A stretch of DNA of 64,000 nucleotides from Raphanus sativus (GCF_000801105.2 NC_079516.1:4154001-4218000), one strand, 5' to 3'; shown: positions 33,311 to 46,431, counted from the first letter of the stretch. Made by a program: numbers and translations. The notes: generated by a model not told the origin, from the letters alone.

Positions 33311-34086
33311 TGGCATGCATGATGCATTTAAAAGCATCTCCAATTATTGGAGTTTCTCAATTTGAAGTTCTCAACTCAATTAACTCAAATGTAAGCATTT
33401 GAAATACTTTAGGTTAGGTTTCCCATAATTTTTAAATATCCTTTTTTTTGTCGAGAAATTTTTAGATATCCAAACTAATAATTTTGAAAAACCTTGTTAG
33501 GTATCCTGTAGTTTTAATCATTGTTTCATGAGTTAGTCTAGTTTCAAAGTTCACTTTAGTACCTTGGAGACAAAAATGTTCTTACACTGCAAATTTTAAA
33601 CTGGAATGATTCAATTAACTTCCAAAGCAAGAAAGGTGAAAAGAGGCCAAGGCCAAGTCTCAGACAAATAAAAAAACTCAAAACAGAGTCAATTCGGAAC
33701 CAAAAACAAGAAACAGAAGAACAAAAAAACTGCCTAAAATCCAAGAGAAATGAAAACAAATCCCACCCTGCTGTTGTGTCCTTTTCTCTAGGTCCTATAA
33801 GCATTTTTACAGGGTAGGAGGATCAACAGAAAATTGAAAAAAGAAAAAAAAAAACTGAAAATTGTGAAGACGAGGGGAAAATGAGAAAACGAAAAGATTG
33901 AAAAAAATAACTATGGATTTGAACTTCTAAAGGGTAAAGAAACGGATCTCAGGTACTAAAGCTCCTTCCCTCCATGCTTCAAAGCTCACAGCACTACCTT
34001 GTTCTCAAGAGAAAATGTAAACGGGAATGTTATCTTCTGCTCTCTTGTTGCCTCTAATGCTCAAGCCGTGAGCTACATGGACTAAC
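33311..34086. other. Intergenic, 3' flank of ECT2
   Basis: Holds another tiny insertion (33442-33456, TTTTTTTTGTCGAGA) between AATTTTTAAATATCC (33427-33441) and AATTTTTAGATATCC (33457-33471). A GCATCTCCAATTATTGGAG phrase (33341-33365) is a MITE remnant. The remainder near ECT2 should be its 3' untranslated region. Confidence 0.5.
33442..33456 (-). mobile_element. Tiny poly(T) insertion with 15-bp target duplication
   Basis: Eight T then GTCGAGA between 15-bp copies differing at one base. The T-run plus GTC junction resembles the 3' ends of the insertions at 22418 and 26280. Confidence 0.5.
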
Positions 34087-36956
34087 CTAGCAACCATTTG
34101 CAACCACACCAACTGGTTTAGCAACTGACCCATTCTCATCAACCTTGGCATCACCGGTAGTTTGAGATTCCTTATCAGCATTTGAGGATTCCTTTTTCTC
34201 ATCGATTGCAGTCTTCTCCTCACTTACCTATTGATTTAATTCATTAAATGTTAGAGGAAACACTCAAAGTTGTAAACTATGACTACAAAAGTTTTACAGA
34301 ATTGTTATTTTGTTCTTGCCTGTTTCTGAGTCTGCTGCTGCTTGGCTTTCTTCTCCAAGATCGTCTTTTGCCTAACCTCGTAGAAGGAGAAGTCATCCAA
34401 AATGCAAGTCTTGCTAGTATGCTCCTTGAAAATTTTCACAATCTTCAAACCTTGCTCCAGCTTGACCTATAAAACAATCCCACGAAAGAAACTTTCAACA
34501 CCAGAAAATAAACAAAATCAAGGCCATAACTTCAGAGAGATGCAAAAGCTTTACAGTTCTATTACCTCTTGTGTATCTCTACTGTTGGTGACAGGCTTGT
34601 TCTCGTTGTTCTCGAGGGTGATATGTTTCAGCAAACTGTTTGGAACATCCTTGACAATATGCCACTTGAGAGGGAATGAGCCAGTCCACTTGTCTTGCTG
34701 CCAGTACTCCACGTTCGTATTGAAATCAACTGGTCCTGTCATTTCAGCAAGCCCAACAAATTGTCCACTTGCATTGACCTGGAAGGCAAACAAAAATAAG
34801 GTTAATATAGCTCAGTATTATCAAACAAAGTGTAAAAAGCACTGCATTTAATTTCGAGATTGTATACACACCGAGAAAAAGAGAAAGATAGGACAGCCGC
34901 CAGGCTTCTTCTGAGCATCCTCGTACGCTGCAGCAAGCTTCTTGTTTCCATTTGGTGTGCTAGCCCAAACATTGTACTTGATGCTCTTGTGCACATCATC
35001 TTCACTGTAGGACTTGATCACAAAGAACATAGCATTCTCGTAATCCACTGGGAAATCCTCTTTGTTGTAATCTTCTCTGTCAGGAACAATGCATGTGTTC
35101 TCCGCCTCCACAGCCTCGGTTACATCCGATTCACCAGTCTGCTCCTTAACCTCTAAACTATCTTCTAAATCACCCTTCTGGTTCTTTGTGCCCTTTGCTC
35201 TAGGTCCCCTGTTGAGTTCATTCAAACCATCTCCGTTGTTCTCATTTCCATAGAAGTTACCGTTACCCCTTCCCCAGCTTCTGTATCTGTTATCCGTTGC
35301 GTTTACCCATCCTCTTCCGTTTGTTCTTGAATCATACCCAGAAGAACCATAAGCAGATCTCCCCGAGCTACCATAGTTGCTGTATAACTTGTTTGGATAC
35401 ATCCTGTTGTACAACCCCTGAGTTGAACCGTAGCCTGCCATTGCTGCAGCCTGGTGCACACCCTGCACATAGAGGAAACATAAATTGAAGGTCAATAAAA
35501 CAAAATACATTCGTTAATACCAAAAAAAAAGAGTTAGAAAGAAACCATACAGTGTAACTGGAATTTGAGCGGTAGTTTTGATTCCTGGATGAAGGCACAC
35601 TGGCCCCCTTCGAATAGGAGGATGTAACTCCACCACCAGTAACAGCTCTCTGCCCATCCGAATACTTAGAGGCGTCGTAAGACGACAGATTACCATAATA
35701 CGCATCATAGCTATACCTAGGATCCTGATAACCAGTAGCAAAGCCACTTCCAGGACCACCATTACCATAGAAATTGCTCGAGGCATTGTTAATGGCGGTC
35801 TGCTGGCTATTCGGTTTCCCTGGAGCAGGTCCATTGCTTCCCTTTGCCCCAACACCAGCAGCAGACCCAACATTCTTGCTTTCTGCAGGTAGAGTCTTCA
35901 CACCACCACCAGCTTTGTTTGCAGAGAGATCTCCCTGGGTGGCAGGGGTAGTAGCAAAAGGTACAGTGGGGAAAAAGGTAGGATACTGGTACTGCTGAGC
36001 ACCGTACAACTGCCCGTCTCCGCCAACCTGTGGAGCAGGGCTAGTTGCTGGGGAGTAAGGATACGCAGCATACCCGTATCCAGGATACACAACGGATCCA
36101 TTCTCTCCATAAACTCCCTGATAATAAAAAAAATATCAAAGCTTTTAAGAAGAGCAGACGTGAAAGAGAATGAAAGGACCTATTCAGTACAGACTTACAG
36201 TACTCATTTCCACACCCTCAAGATTAGGGTTGTAGCCAGTGAACTCGCTCCAATCTTGACCACTCGCACCATATCCTGAAAGTTTCATAAAAAGATAAGC
36301 ATTGGTGACAAGTTGAGTAGGTTTAGGTAGGAAGCTACTACTAGTACCATAGTAATAGGGCTGCTGGTAGGCATTTGGAACATAGCAAACCGAAGGATCC
36401 GCGGCGTCACTGGGGAGCAGTGGTGTCAATGATCGGTCATAGGAAGGGACTTGTTGACCATGTACATCCACACCTCCATACTGGTAAACAGCAGCCTGCA
36501 CACACACACACACAAACAAATCAGCCTGTTAACAAAACAAAAAAGAGTGTAAAGGTAAGACCAAAGCAAGCTTCACACTTCACACACACCTTCTTAGGCT
36601 CGGGAATCTCCGAACCTTTGGGTTGTGAATCCAAAGTAAGTTTCTGCAACATATCCGCAGATTCTTAAAACAAAAAAACAATGTGAGTCAAGGAAACAAA
36701 GACCAAAACGATTAGAATAGTGAAAAAGCAAACATCTTTCAATCGATTTTCATCAATTGCTCTGCTCAAAGAGAAACCCTAAACCCTAAATCAACGTAAA
36801 TCTGAAAAAAAAAAAAAACGAAACCAATCACGGCACTGAGAGAGTGAGAGAGAGAAAACGAAAAACTCAAATCGAGATCCAATTTAAGAGAAACAGATCG
36901 AGAGACTGTAAGCAAAAAAGGATACGATCAGCAGGTGAAGAAGCAACGGTAGCCAT
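34087..36956 (-). CDS. ECT2: YTH-domain m6A reader ECT2
   Basis: Cytoplasmic reader of N6-methyladenosine in mRNA; ECT2 with ECT3/4 controls leaf and trichome growth. Nine coding exons (36956-36926, 36663-36590, 36495-36348, 36275-36199, 36117-35551, 35462-34872, 34778-34566, 34466-34320, 34227-34087) give 662 residues, like Arabidopsis ECT2. The N-terminus [10 protein letters not shown] leads a long Tyr/Gly/Ser-rich disordered region ([32 protein letters not shown]). The YTH domain runs from about [18 protein letters not shown] to [20 protein letters not shown], with aromatic-cage tryptophans in [16 protein letters not shown] and LKWHIVKD. The 36276-36347 intron is 72 nt, divisible by three and free of stops. 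The last intron has a GC donor. Telo-box repeats (36774-36790) lie in intron 1. Confidence 0.94.
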
Positions 36957-38515
36957 GATTTGACAGATTCGAATTGATAGATTCTTCGCGGGATGCGACC
37001 GAGAGAGAGAGGATAGATAGAAACCCTAGATGGAATCAGAGAAACCCAGATCGAATCTAGGGTTTAGGGAGAGGAGAAGGAGGAGAGAGGTGTGGTGAGA
37101 TGTGTGGACGCAGCCGCCAAGCAAAAAAAGGGAGAAGGGTTTTTCGAAGAGGTGAGGAGAAAAAAAAAAGGGTTTTTGTGTCTCTGCAACCTTTCGAGTG
37201 ATTCAAATAGATCCACGAGCGTCCTCCTCTTCTTTTTTTTTTGTTTTTTTATTACACTTCAAAAAAAAAAAATTTTTATTTCTTCCACTTTAAGTTATTT
37301 CCTTTTTCGTCATAAAGGCTAGACCCCTCTGGTTTTGGTAATTACAATGAAATTTCCCATCCAGAATAAGTTGGTAATCTTTTGGATAGATACAAATCTT
37401 AAATATATATTTGACCAGGGAAAAAAAATCTAATTTTTTTTGAAAATAGAGCCAAAATTGTCAAAATAATTATATTATTGGGACTTTCATATGTCCTCGA
37501 GTCAAAACCTTAGATGTAAAAATAATCTTTTTGGGAAAGTTACCGTGAACAAAGAAATAAGGTGAATCAGTTCTGATGATTTTACAGGCTATCCGAATTG
37601 GGCCTGTTTTTATTAAGTTATGGACTATTAGTGGTCTTCTTCTAATGTCGCAACAAATGAACAATACATTCAAATTTGGGCCTCTTTTATCTGACATGGC
37701 ATAGGACTTACAATGCCACGTCTTCCATTGGTTCCTTGGTTGATTTGGACAAAAAACATCAAAACTCAATGTTTCTTCTATCACTGCGTCTCTTGTTTCA
37801 GGTTATGGATACTGAGATAGACCAACCGGGTTTGCTCTTAAAGAGGAGAGATGGATGAACCATAGAATAATTTGTTCATATCTGACGCAAATTCATACCG
37901 ATCAACCAATATCACTAACCTAACCTGAAACATATTCAGTATTAGAGATCTAGAGAGTCTACAAAGCTTGGTATCTTTATCAAACACAGTATTGTGGCCT
38001 AGAGGAAGGTTCTTCCTTAGGAAGGAGATGGTTTAATGTTTATGGCTCCCTTAATAGGTATCTCTTCCAGTGGAAAGGGCTGCTCTATGTTGATTATAAG
38101 ACCATAAACGTAACCTATTTGTAGTTGAATATGGTCTAAGTTACATCAAATGGTCCAGATAACCATATGCTATATAATGCTGAGGAACTTGGGATAATGC
38201 ACATAACGAATTTAACATTTAAAGCTGTTTGAGTCTGACTAACAAAGCAAAACACTAACTGGTCAAATAAACAATTGTAATAGAAATCTATTCTTTTCAC
38301 AATCCTAAAACCATAACAAAATGCTGCCATGTTATATTTAGAAACTTCATATAACCAGAGGCAAGCAAATGTAGATTCTACTATATGTACTACCTTGATA
38401 TATATGGACTCTATAGCCAAGGTCACAAAACCAACATGGATCCATCTCCAGTAAGCTTCTTCACCTCTCACCATTGCCTTCTCTCCGAGTAAAAAAAAGA
38501 ACTAAACTGAGTTGA
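36957..38515. other. ECT2 leader/promoter and intergenic DNA
   Basis: 36957 to about 37210 is the ECT2 leader with CT/GA-rich stretches and AAACCCTA boxes. Beyond it no gene was recognised; a 104-codon minus frame at 37470-37784 has no family features. The Arabidopsis chaperonin neighbour was not found. Confidence 0.5.
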
Positions 38516-39093
38516 TCACAGGATAACGCAGACACAGCTTTGGTCGACATCATATCTTATATCATCTTCTTCACTGCAAATAAAACGAGGAATCAGACAT
38601 ATGCCAATCTAACTAACTCTCTCTCAAGCCAAACATAGTGAAACTGATTTAAAAATTCAATCTTTCATATCAAGACTAACCTAGACTCGAACTCACGGAT
38701 CTCAGCAAGTTCTTTCCCCATCAAATCCACCCACTGTACCTTCTTCTTCTTCTTCTTCTCCCTTGGTGAATCCAAAGCCGCCTTCTTGAGACTGCTTTTC
38801 AAGATCTCACCTTGCTCTTCTTCTTCTTGTTTCTCCTCTACAGCACAAGCTTCTTCTTTTTCCTCTATAGCATGATCTTCATCAACACATTCTGCGGCAT
38901 GTGCATCAACATAATGATCATCATCATCATCGTTGTCGTCAACAACCGTAGTTATAGTAGTGGAAGAAGAAGACACTTGAGGAGGCGTGTTCTCCTCCAA
39001 TTTAAGCGAGCCTGATGCCGTGTAGATGTGAGGAGAAGGCTTACAGAAGCAGAGGAAAGAAGGGCACTGGATCTTACACAGCAAAACCCTCAT
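38516..39093 (-). CDS. Small acidic plant protein with C-terminal CaaX box
   Basis: Plant-specific small protein (At3g13480-like by position). Exon 1 is 39093-38681 and exon 2 38573-38516, joined in frame (TCT AG|GTTAGT ... TTGCAG|TGAAGAA), giving 156 residues from Met MRVLLCKIQCPSF; an in-frame ATG 33 bases upstream (39126) would add 11 residues. It has a Cys-rich N-terminus (CPSFLCFCKPSPHIY), an acidic middle (DDNDDDDDH, EEKQEEEEQGE), a conserved block LKSSLKKA...VQWVDLMGKELAEIREFE, and a tail ending SCVCVIL. CVIL fits a CaaX prenylation signal with Leu last, favouring geranylgeranylation. Exon 2 is too short to be found without splicing, and it supplies the CaaX box. Annotations as nuclear RNA-binding look inherited; I see no RNA-binding domain. 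Confidence 0.8.
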
Positions 39094-39129
39094 CAAAACA
39101 TATGTTGGGTCTTTGAAAACACCCAATCA

Positions 39130-41942
39130 CATCAACCAATTAGACAAGACCTCTTTTGTCCTTTTTTTTTATAAAGTTGCAAACTTTATGTGCCCAGATT
39201 GGAAAGCAGAAAACAGATTTTGATTTCTGAAAACAAAAAACAGAGTAAAAGGGTTTCCAAGGAAGAGTTATATAACCACCACCATACATAGATAATATAT
39301 ATATATCCAAAGACTATAGATTAAGCGTTGATCAGATGAGGAAAGAGACAAAAGTATAGTAATTGGAAAAGAATAGATTCCAGTTGAGATAACAATCAGA
39401 CATGAGAAAAAGCAGAAGAATTTGAAAAAAGGAATTTACTTTTTACTTGATTTGAGTGGTTAATAAGAATTTCAAACCCTTTTTGTTCTTCTCACTCACT
39501 CGCATCATATAAAAGGTAGTCCTCGAATTTGCTTTTTGCAATGTGCCTCTTAAAGGTTGAAGTCTTTTTAAAACTTATAAACAACTCTTCCCTTGCTAAA
39601 TCTCTGTCTTGGATAACAATATTTTTGTGTCTATATATTCTAGAATACAAATAATAACTAACTTTTTAGTGGTTGAAAAGGAATGTAAACTGTATATACA
39701 TTTAAAAGAAAAAATATTTATGTTTTTATCGTATTTGTGTTTTTTGTAATTATATTTATGCAGAATATCTTTTTTAAATGATTAGTAAGAAATTTTAATA
39801 ATTGTATTAAAATAATTGGACTAAACTTATAATAAGTCATGTTCCTAATTTAATATATATATCAATTAAATTATAATAGGTTATGTTTCTAATTTAATTA
39901 TATATATTATATATATATATATATTTGCTATATTTAATTAAAATTTTCTATCGTCTTTAGATATAGTTAATTGTATTTTTAAATTCATATAAGGGTATGC
40001 ATTATCCATGTATTTTCTATTTTTTATAATCTTGATGATAAATAATTTAACAGAATTTTACCCAAAAAGAAATTCACAGAAGTTTCTGATCATACACTCA
40101 ACAACCTTAAGTCTGAATTTTCCATTATTTATTCAAAATATATAAGAAATAATAATTCAATAAACCATATTTTTGAATGCGTTGTGATGTGGTATGTCGA
40201 CACAACTTTTCGAACTCCATGAAGGGACAAAGGTCAGTGGAAAACTATCAACATGAGCTTAACTAACTCAGCTATCTGATATTCTATGTGCTCCCATACT
40301 TTTATCAAGAAGAATAGATTATACATATAGCTATTATTTTGATGGTTAAAATGAATCTTAAATCTAAAATATAACGAACTGTATATATCTAATAGAGGCA
40401 AATCATTAAGTAATAATATTTTATTCTTATGAGAATTTAAAATTGTTTCATAATTTTCTTTTTTAGTTTGATACTAAATATATATAGTTGTTATAATTTC
40501 TCAATAGTTTTCTGATTAGTATTCAAAATTTTATTCTGATGTAAATGTGGTGAGGGTAAATATAATTGTTCTCAACAGTTTTTTATTTATTTAGTATTCA
40601 AAATCTTATTTCTGATTTAAATGTGATGAGGGTATTAGTACAATCAGTAGATTGTAAAATTTGGTTGCAAAACATTAGATTATGCAATAAAATATATGTA
40701 TATTGTAATTCTTAATATATATTTATATTGGATACTAAATGATTAATGCTAATGGAATAAGTCATTCCATGTGAAGCAAGTACTTATAAAAAAAAAGATT
40801 TGTTATAGTTGACATATCCAGATATGATCTAAATTATATATCCATATGATGTCTCCATGTAGGTCTACCAAATTTAGCAAATTACTTATATGTATATTCA
40901 TATACCTTTTTTTTTTTTTGTGCACATGTATATTCATATACCTAGGTGTGTAGATATGCATATAATGCGTGTGCCACTATAGAGAATAATGATGCGACAT
41001 ATGATGCTTCTGAGTTCTGACATTAGATCTCGAGATCAATCAAACTCGAAAGCCATTCAACTTGTCCCACACATGAGAGTTAGATTTGCTTTTTATTGTA
41101 TAGGCTTCAGTCAATTTATAACTGGTCGGATACATTCCATAAGTAACCTCATCAAGCTCTAAAGATAAAACCCAAAAGCATTATTAGCCCCCTCCAGAAA
41201 ACAATTGATCCTTTGTATAATAATCCATGCTTAGCTTGTCCTTTTTCAACAAAAATATATGAAGTATATCTTAGAGACTTAGACTAGTTTATTTGGACAA
41301 TATTCGAATCAATTAATGGAAAGTAATGATTAAAAGTTCATTTTGTTTTTAGCTTTGTCCCTAACCTAAACAACAGGAGATCATCTTTTGTCGACACAGA
41401 ATCATTTAGAAAAATCAGCTAAAATCTAAGAGAGAAGAAAGGGTGAAGCTTCTTACACTTACAAAAAAAAACTGAATTGAATGTGTTTTCTCCTGTACCT
41501 CAACATGTGTCTAATACATACATTAACATGCTTGGTAAGCATCATCTATTACATTGCTATTGAGAAATTACCAATGACATTCACTGGTGTGAAGTTTATG
41601 AGAAGAAGCTAGAGCCAACATAATGGTTCTACACTTGTGACAAAAGTTGCATCATCATCCAGCGTGGGATAATCTTGGACGAGCGACCACCAACAGCATG
41701 ATGAACTTTTTCTTGTGCATGCATTATTGTAAACTTTTTCATACACAATAATGCTAAAGCTGCTGTGGATAGGTGTAAACAAGTGAGTTGGGCTTTCAAT
41801 TTATTGGCTTCAAAATCTTTTGAACGGCTTCAGTATTGGGCTTTTTTCCTTAAATATCTAAACTTTATAAGTCCGTTTTAAAATGAATTTGAAATAAAAA
41901 TGATAGGTCAAAATCTCCTAAATAGCTGCATCTTTAGTTTTA
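39130..41942. other. Gene-poor AT-rich DNA
   Basis: No gene recognised. Holds a (TA)n tract near 39905-39925, a poly(T) insertion at 40908-40925 and scattered low-complexity sequence. Arabidopsis neighbours expected here (OVA5 and others) were not seen. Confidence 0.5.
40908..40925 (-). mobile_element. Tiny poly(T) insertion with 18-bp target duplication
   Basis: ATGTATATTCATATACCT occurs perfectly at 40890-40907 and 40926-40943; between are 13 T and GTGCA-type bases, 18 in all. The inserted piece is no longer than the duplication. Confidence 0.75.
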
Positions 41943-41971
41943 CTAGATTTTTTCTCCGCGCTACGCGCGGA
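41943..41971 (-). mobile_element. Helitron 3' terminus (minus strand)
   Basis: Read on the minus strand: hairpin TCCGCGCGTAGCGCGGA, then GAAAAAATCTAG with T beyond. Stem-loop plus CTAG end marks a Helitron running to higher coordinates; the LINE at 42365 may lie inside it. The 5' end was not identified. Confidence 0.75.
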
Positions 41972-42364
41972 AAAGTGTATTGATCGTTTATTTTCCGATA
42001 ATATGTGTCAATATTTGTGTTTAGAATGAGGGTGTTGTATTTGTCAAAGCAATGAGAAAGTCGATGAATTATTTAAGGGTGCTCAATCTGGGTAAATCTT
42101 TTCAATTTAAAACTGGAGGTAACAATTTTTTTTTAAAATCTTTGTAATGTATTTTTCTATTCAAAATTTCTTTTCTATTGATTTTTTAAAAATATTGTTA
42201 CAAATTTTTATTTTAACTTTTTGCCAAATTTCTAATTTGATATTAATAAGTTAGTTAAATAATTTTTTTTCCGGGTAAGTAAAAACTGATATTGAAAATC
42301 ATTCAACTATTTTTTAAATTAAAAATTATTTTTGATATTCTTATATTTTAGAAGATAATAATAT

Positions 42365-43680
42365 TATATTTTTTTTTTTTTTTTGGAAAGAATGTTAAAT
42401 TTTTATTCAAACAAAAAAAAACATTTGTACAACAAGTGCAACAAGAGCTGAATCTAAAGGAACAAAGATTCACAAAAACTCAAAGCTAAACTTTCAAAAG
42501 AGCAACAAATCAAAGAAAAAACTAAATCCCCCTCAAATTTGACCATATGGAACAAGTCAAAATTTGGAAATGCTATGAGATTCCCCTCATTAAAACCCCC
42601 ATTAGAGAAAAACCCAAATGGGACAAAACTCTAATGTGGGAAAAAGAGTGGGAAAATTCATAGCTAGGGGACAAAATTTTTTTGAAAGAAAAACCAAAAT
42701 GAAACTCAACTTTTCTTCCAACCACACTTCCATAGTCTTCTCATATTCTTCCCCTTCCTTCTAGAGTAGTAATCCTATTTCTGATTTGCTTATCAAGGCG
42801 ATTCACTAGACAAAGCAGGAACAGAAAGATCTCCCACTCTCCTCACATTCCGCTCGTGCCAAAGTGCATAAATCACAGCTTGAAAGCAATATCTGAACAG
42901 GATTGATAAATCTCTGTTTTGCAGCCCCTTAATCACCACCTGAACTGCATCAGTCCATTGATGAACTCTCCTTGACCCTGCCATATTCTTTACTACACCA
43001 TACCACACTTCTTTTTAGAATAACTGCAGTCAAAAAAGATATGATCCCTCGTCTCCATTGTTGCTTTACACAACCAACAAGTCGATACAGCTTGAGAATT
43101 CCATAAGAGAATCCTATCTCCTGTAGCTAACCTGTTGTGCATCGCCAACAAGTAATGAAAGCAAATTTTGGAGTAGCTTCAGATAGCCAAATTCCCTTAG
43201 CCCATAAAACCTTTGGAGAACGATCCCGAATCAGATTCCAAGTTTGCGAAGTTCTGAAATCCTCTTTATAGTCTCCATTATCCCGTTTCCAAAGATAAAT
43301 ATCTTCCTCATCCGACAGACCTCTGCTTCTCAACTCCAGAATTTCTCGCTCAATCATCCTTAAGGTTTAACTCTATTGCCTCCTTGCTTTTATACATTTG
43401 GATAGCCCCCTCAACCGTAGTGTGAATAGGGATACCAAGATCCATAGTGCCTCTCTCCCCTGTTAAATCAATCAATCTACCCAAGTGGGACCATTTGTCA
43501 AACCAAAAAGACGAGCTAGCTCCATTTCTTATCTCCACTTTAGATAATTGCATTGCCAAGGTCGAAGGTGTCAAATTTCTTCCACATCCTAGAGGCTTGA
43601 TCTTCACACTCCAAGAAAGAACCTTTACGAATGAGATATTTCCAAATCCAGCAGACCCACAAAGAATTTCGAGATGATAT
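42365..43680 (-). mobile_element. LINE (L1-type) retrotransposon, 3' fragment
   Basis: A T run at the left is the poly(A) tail of a minus-strand element. Upstream (to the right) broken frames give the end of a plant L1 reverse-transcriptase polyprotein: NSLWV near 43660, then a segment with GASSSFWFDKWSHLGRL (43607-43350), the zf-RVT region with WLSEATPKFAFITCWRC (43357-43127) and an HQWTDAVQ...ALWHERNVRR tail (43008-42793). Frameshifts and stops make it dead. It is 5'-truncated at about 43680; no clear duplication of the flank was found. Confidence 0.85.
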
Positions 43681-43689
43681 AAATATTTA

Positions 43690-46431
43690 ATAAAATTTAT
43701 TAAATTATTGATCTATAGTTAGCAACAGTCCCAATGATTTCGGGACTCTTGAAATAATCTGGTTCAGTGTCCAAGTCGAGTTAAAATGTTGACAGTGCGT
43801 AAATGTTTTTACTATTTTCTTTATTTTAATAGTGTTTACTTTCTTATATTTATTTAATTATATATTTATTAACCTCTTATATATATATATATATTATATA
43901 TATATATATATATTTAGCAATATTTTACATGATTTACTGCAGCGTTGATTCTGTGATTTTTAGGTTTGTTATTTGAGCGAGGAGAAAACTTGGGTTGTTA
44001 TGGCCTGTAAACGAATAAATCAGAACAAAAAACCTATTCTAATATTTACAAATTATTCAAAATATTTTTTATTGATGGATCATATAAACAACCAATTTCT
44101 AAGTCTTGTTTATTTCTTTAAGTTCAGAGGTGTTTATTGGTATCATATAAACAACCAAATTTTATAGTCTTTTCATTTTTAGCTTAATCTGAAAATTCCA
44201 GACTACCAATGATTTGTTGTTTTATTTTGTGGTTATTTGGAATTGATTAGTTAATAAGAGTTCTGCTTACACAGAGAATGAGGATCCCATAGATTAGTGT
44301 TAAATCAAGGGGATATTACCTTATCCTAAAGACAAACTCTTTCACCAAATGGAAAGCCCGAAGCATATATGTTTGCAGCTGACCCTGATTTATAAACAAA
44401 GTAATATATTTCCAGTTTCCTCATAACACTGGCATATTTGCTAAGGAATAGTAATGTGACTACATGAATGATAAACAAAGCTTCGAGTACGTCTGCGAGA
44501 GTTAAGGAAGAACTTCGTAAGTCATTTCTTACTGCATCATGCAATAGCTGGCTCTTGATATAATCTTCTGGAAAAATTATCTTGCCTAGCAAAAAAATGA
44601 TGAGTACCAGAGTTTGAGACTTAAAGTAAGAAAGCTACAAAAGATCAAAAAATAGATCAATATACTTCATTTGTTTGTTTGTTTAAAAAAAAATACTTAC
44701 ATCTATTTCCTATGCTAGCTACTACAAATACAATATCTACATAAATTCCTATTCTTTGGCTAAAACTACATTAGACATATATAACTCTCCTCTGAAATTA
44801 ATTGCTATATCAATACAATACTAATCGAAACTTATTATGATGGGTAACTGAGATTTAAGACAAACAATAGAAGCAATCTCAAACCATTTCGAAAATATTC
44901 TAAGTTCAAGCATTGAGATTGAAACCAAGATATTAACAAACACATTCTTAAGAGATCTTACGGGGTGGTGTAAATGTTAATGTTTGGGAATGAAAAGTAC
45001 AAAGCTGTCTGGTGCGATCAGACATCCTGTCTCATCAAAGAAGCCATGAATGTCGGTATATGAAATCCAAAGTATGAAGCCTTTGATTACTACTCTTCCT
45101 CTAGAGATATCTTGACTCTAAGTGCTGAACAATAGAGTAGAAATTTTATGGAAAAGAAGAAGCAGGAAGATGATATAAAGAAAGTTACATGTAGAACTCT
45201 AAGTGCTGAACAATAGAGTAGAAATCGGTTTCTAGATTTAATAGCTCTACCTTTTATAGCTTCCACTCTGATATTCACAATAGTGTAGCTCCATGGTTAC
45301 TTGATCGCCAGATTTCTAGTTATGTTTGGTTGATAGAAAATTACCTGCAAAGAAAAGGCAGGAAAATATGAATCTCATTTACACATTCTAGAGGCTATCT
45401 TAATCAGAGGACCAATGAATCTGATTCTGTTCTTAAATCTAGAAACCAATAATAAGTAACATTATATTCGGATTTCAATAATATAAATGTTACAATTCGT
45501 AATGTTCGAAGCACCTAAAATTGATTTTTTAGGGATTGTCCATTCAAAGATACTTTAGCACGTTTCAGAATTCTTAACTATTCTTGCATTATCTTCTAGT
45601 CCTTTGACACTCATATCTGCCAATTTAGATGTTAGGAAAAAAATTATGATATTCCTGAAAGTGAAAGCATCATTCACGTATGCTTTGAAAGGTTATTATG
45701 TGCATATATCCGCCCCCAACTGTATAAAACGATGTTGACACAACTAATCCCTCATGTTGAAGGATAAATCATGAAAAAGGGGTCCAAGTGAAATCCACTA
45801 AAAATATTCATAATACATATTTATAAATGTCTTCCTAAATACTGATTTATAAATTTATTTTAAATACACATTTACGAAAGTTTTCCTAAATTTTATGAAG
45901 ATATATACATATTTATCACTATCTTTCTAATTTTGAAAATATATTATAGTTATTAAGTAATGTTTTCTTAAATATGCATAAAAATCAAATTGAGAAAAGG
46001 TATCTTACACGTTCAAAAGTATACATAAATTTCTTTAAGAAAAGTTATTTCCTAGAAAGAAAATTAAGAAATAAAAATTAGGTAAAAAAATTTTTGAAAG
46101 GAAAATTTAAAATTTACTTTTAAAATATTCATTTGTTTAAAGTCACTTTTTTGTTTAATGATTTTATTAATGATTAGGGTTACCATCGTACTTTGTTCTG
46201 ATTAATACTTTGTTGAATCGGTTGCATATCAGATCATTAAAAAAAGAAAGAAATAAAAATAAAACTAAGCATGGAAGAAATTAGATTAACTAAGAGTAAC
46301 AATCATAGCAACTGCATCATGTCTAAGAGGCTTGCTGAATCAGTTTTGTTTTTATATAACACGAATAAGAAAAATCTGTCTCTTCTGTTATTTGAAAGCT
46401 GTATGTGCTGAGTTAGGATTATACCATGGGC
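43690..46431. other. Gene-poor DNA with a short direct duplication
   Basis: (AT)n tracts around 43880-43912. An 88-codon minus frame at 44326-44592 has a hydrophobic stretch (LEALFIIHVVTLLFLSKY) but matches no family I know. A perfect 30-bp direct repeat lies at 45115-45144 and 45196-45225. No gene supported. Confidence 0.45.
45115..45225. repeat. Perfect 30-bp direct repeat
   Basis: ACTCTAAGTGCTGAACAATA and the next ten bases occur at 45115-45144 and 45196-45225, 81 bp apart. No poly(A) or inverted ends lie between, so it is more like a replication or repair duplication. Confidence 0.85.

Noticed and set aside
34860..35156. 98-codon plus-strand frame within ECT2
   Set aside because: Antisense to the YTH-coding exon, which is conserved and spliced in frame.
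37470..37784. 104-codon minus-strand frame in the ECT2-CaaX interval
   Set aside because: No domain, codon pattern not coding-like, no promoter or splice partner seen.
44326..44592. 88-codon minus-strand frame with a hydrophobic stretch
   Set aside because: Could not be tied to any family or spliced partner; left as unexplained.
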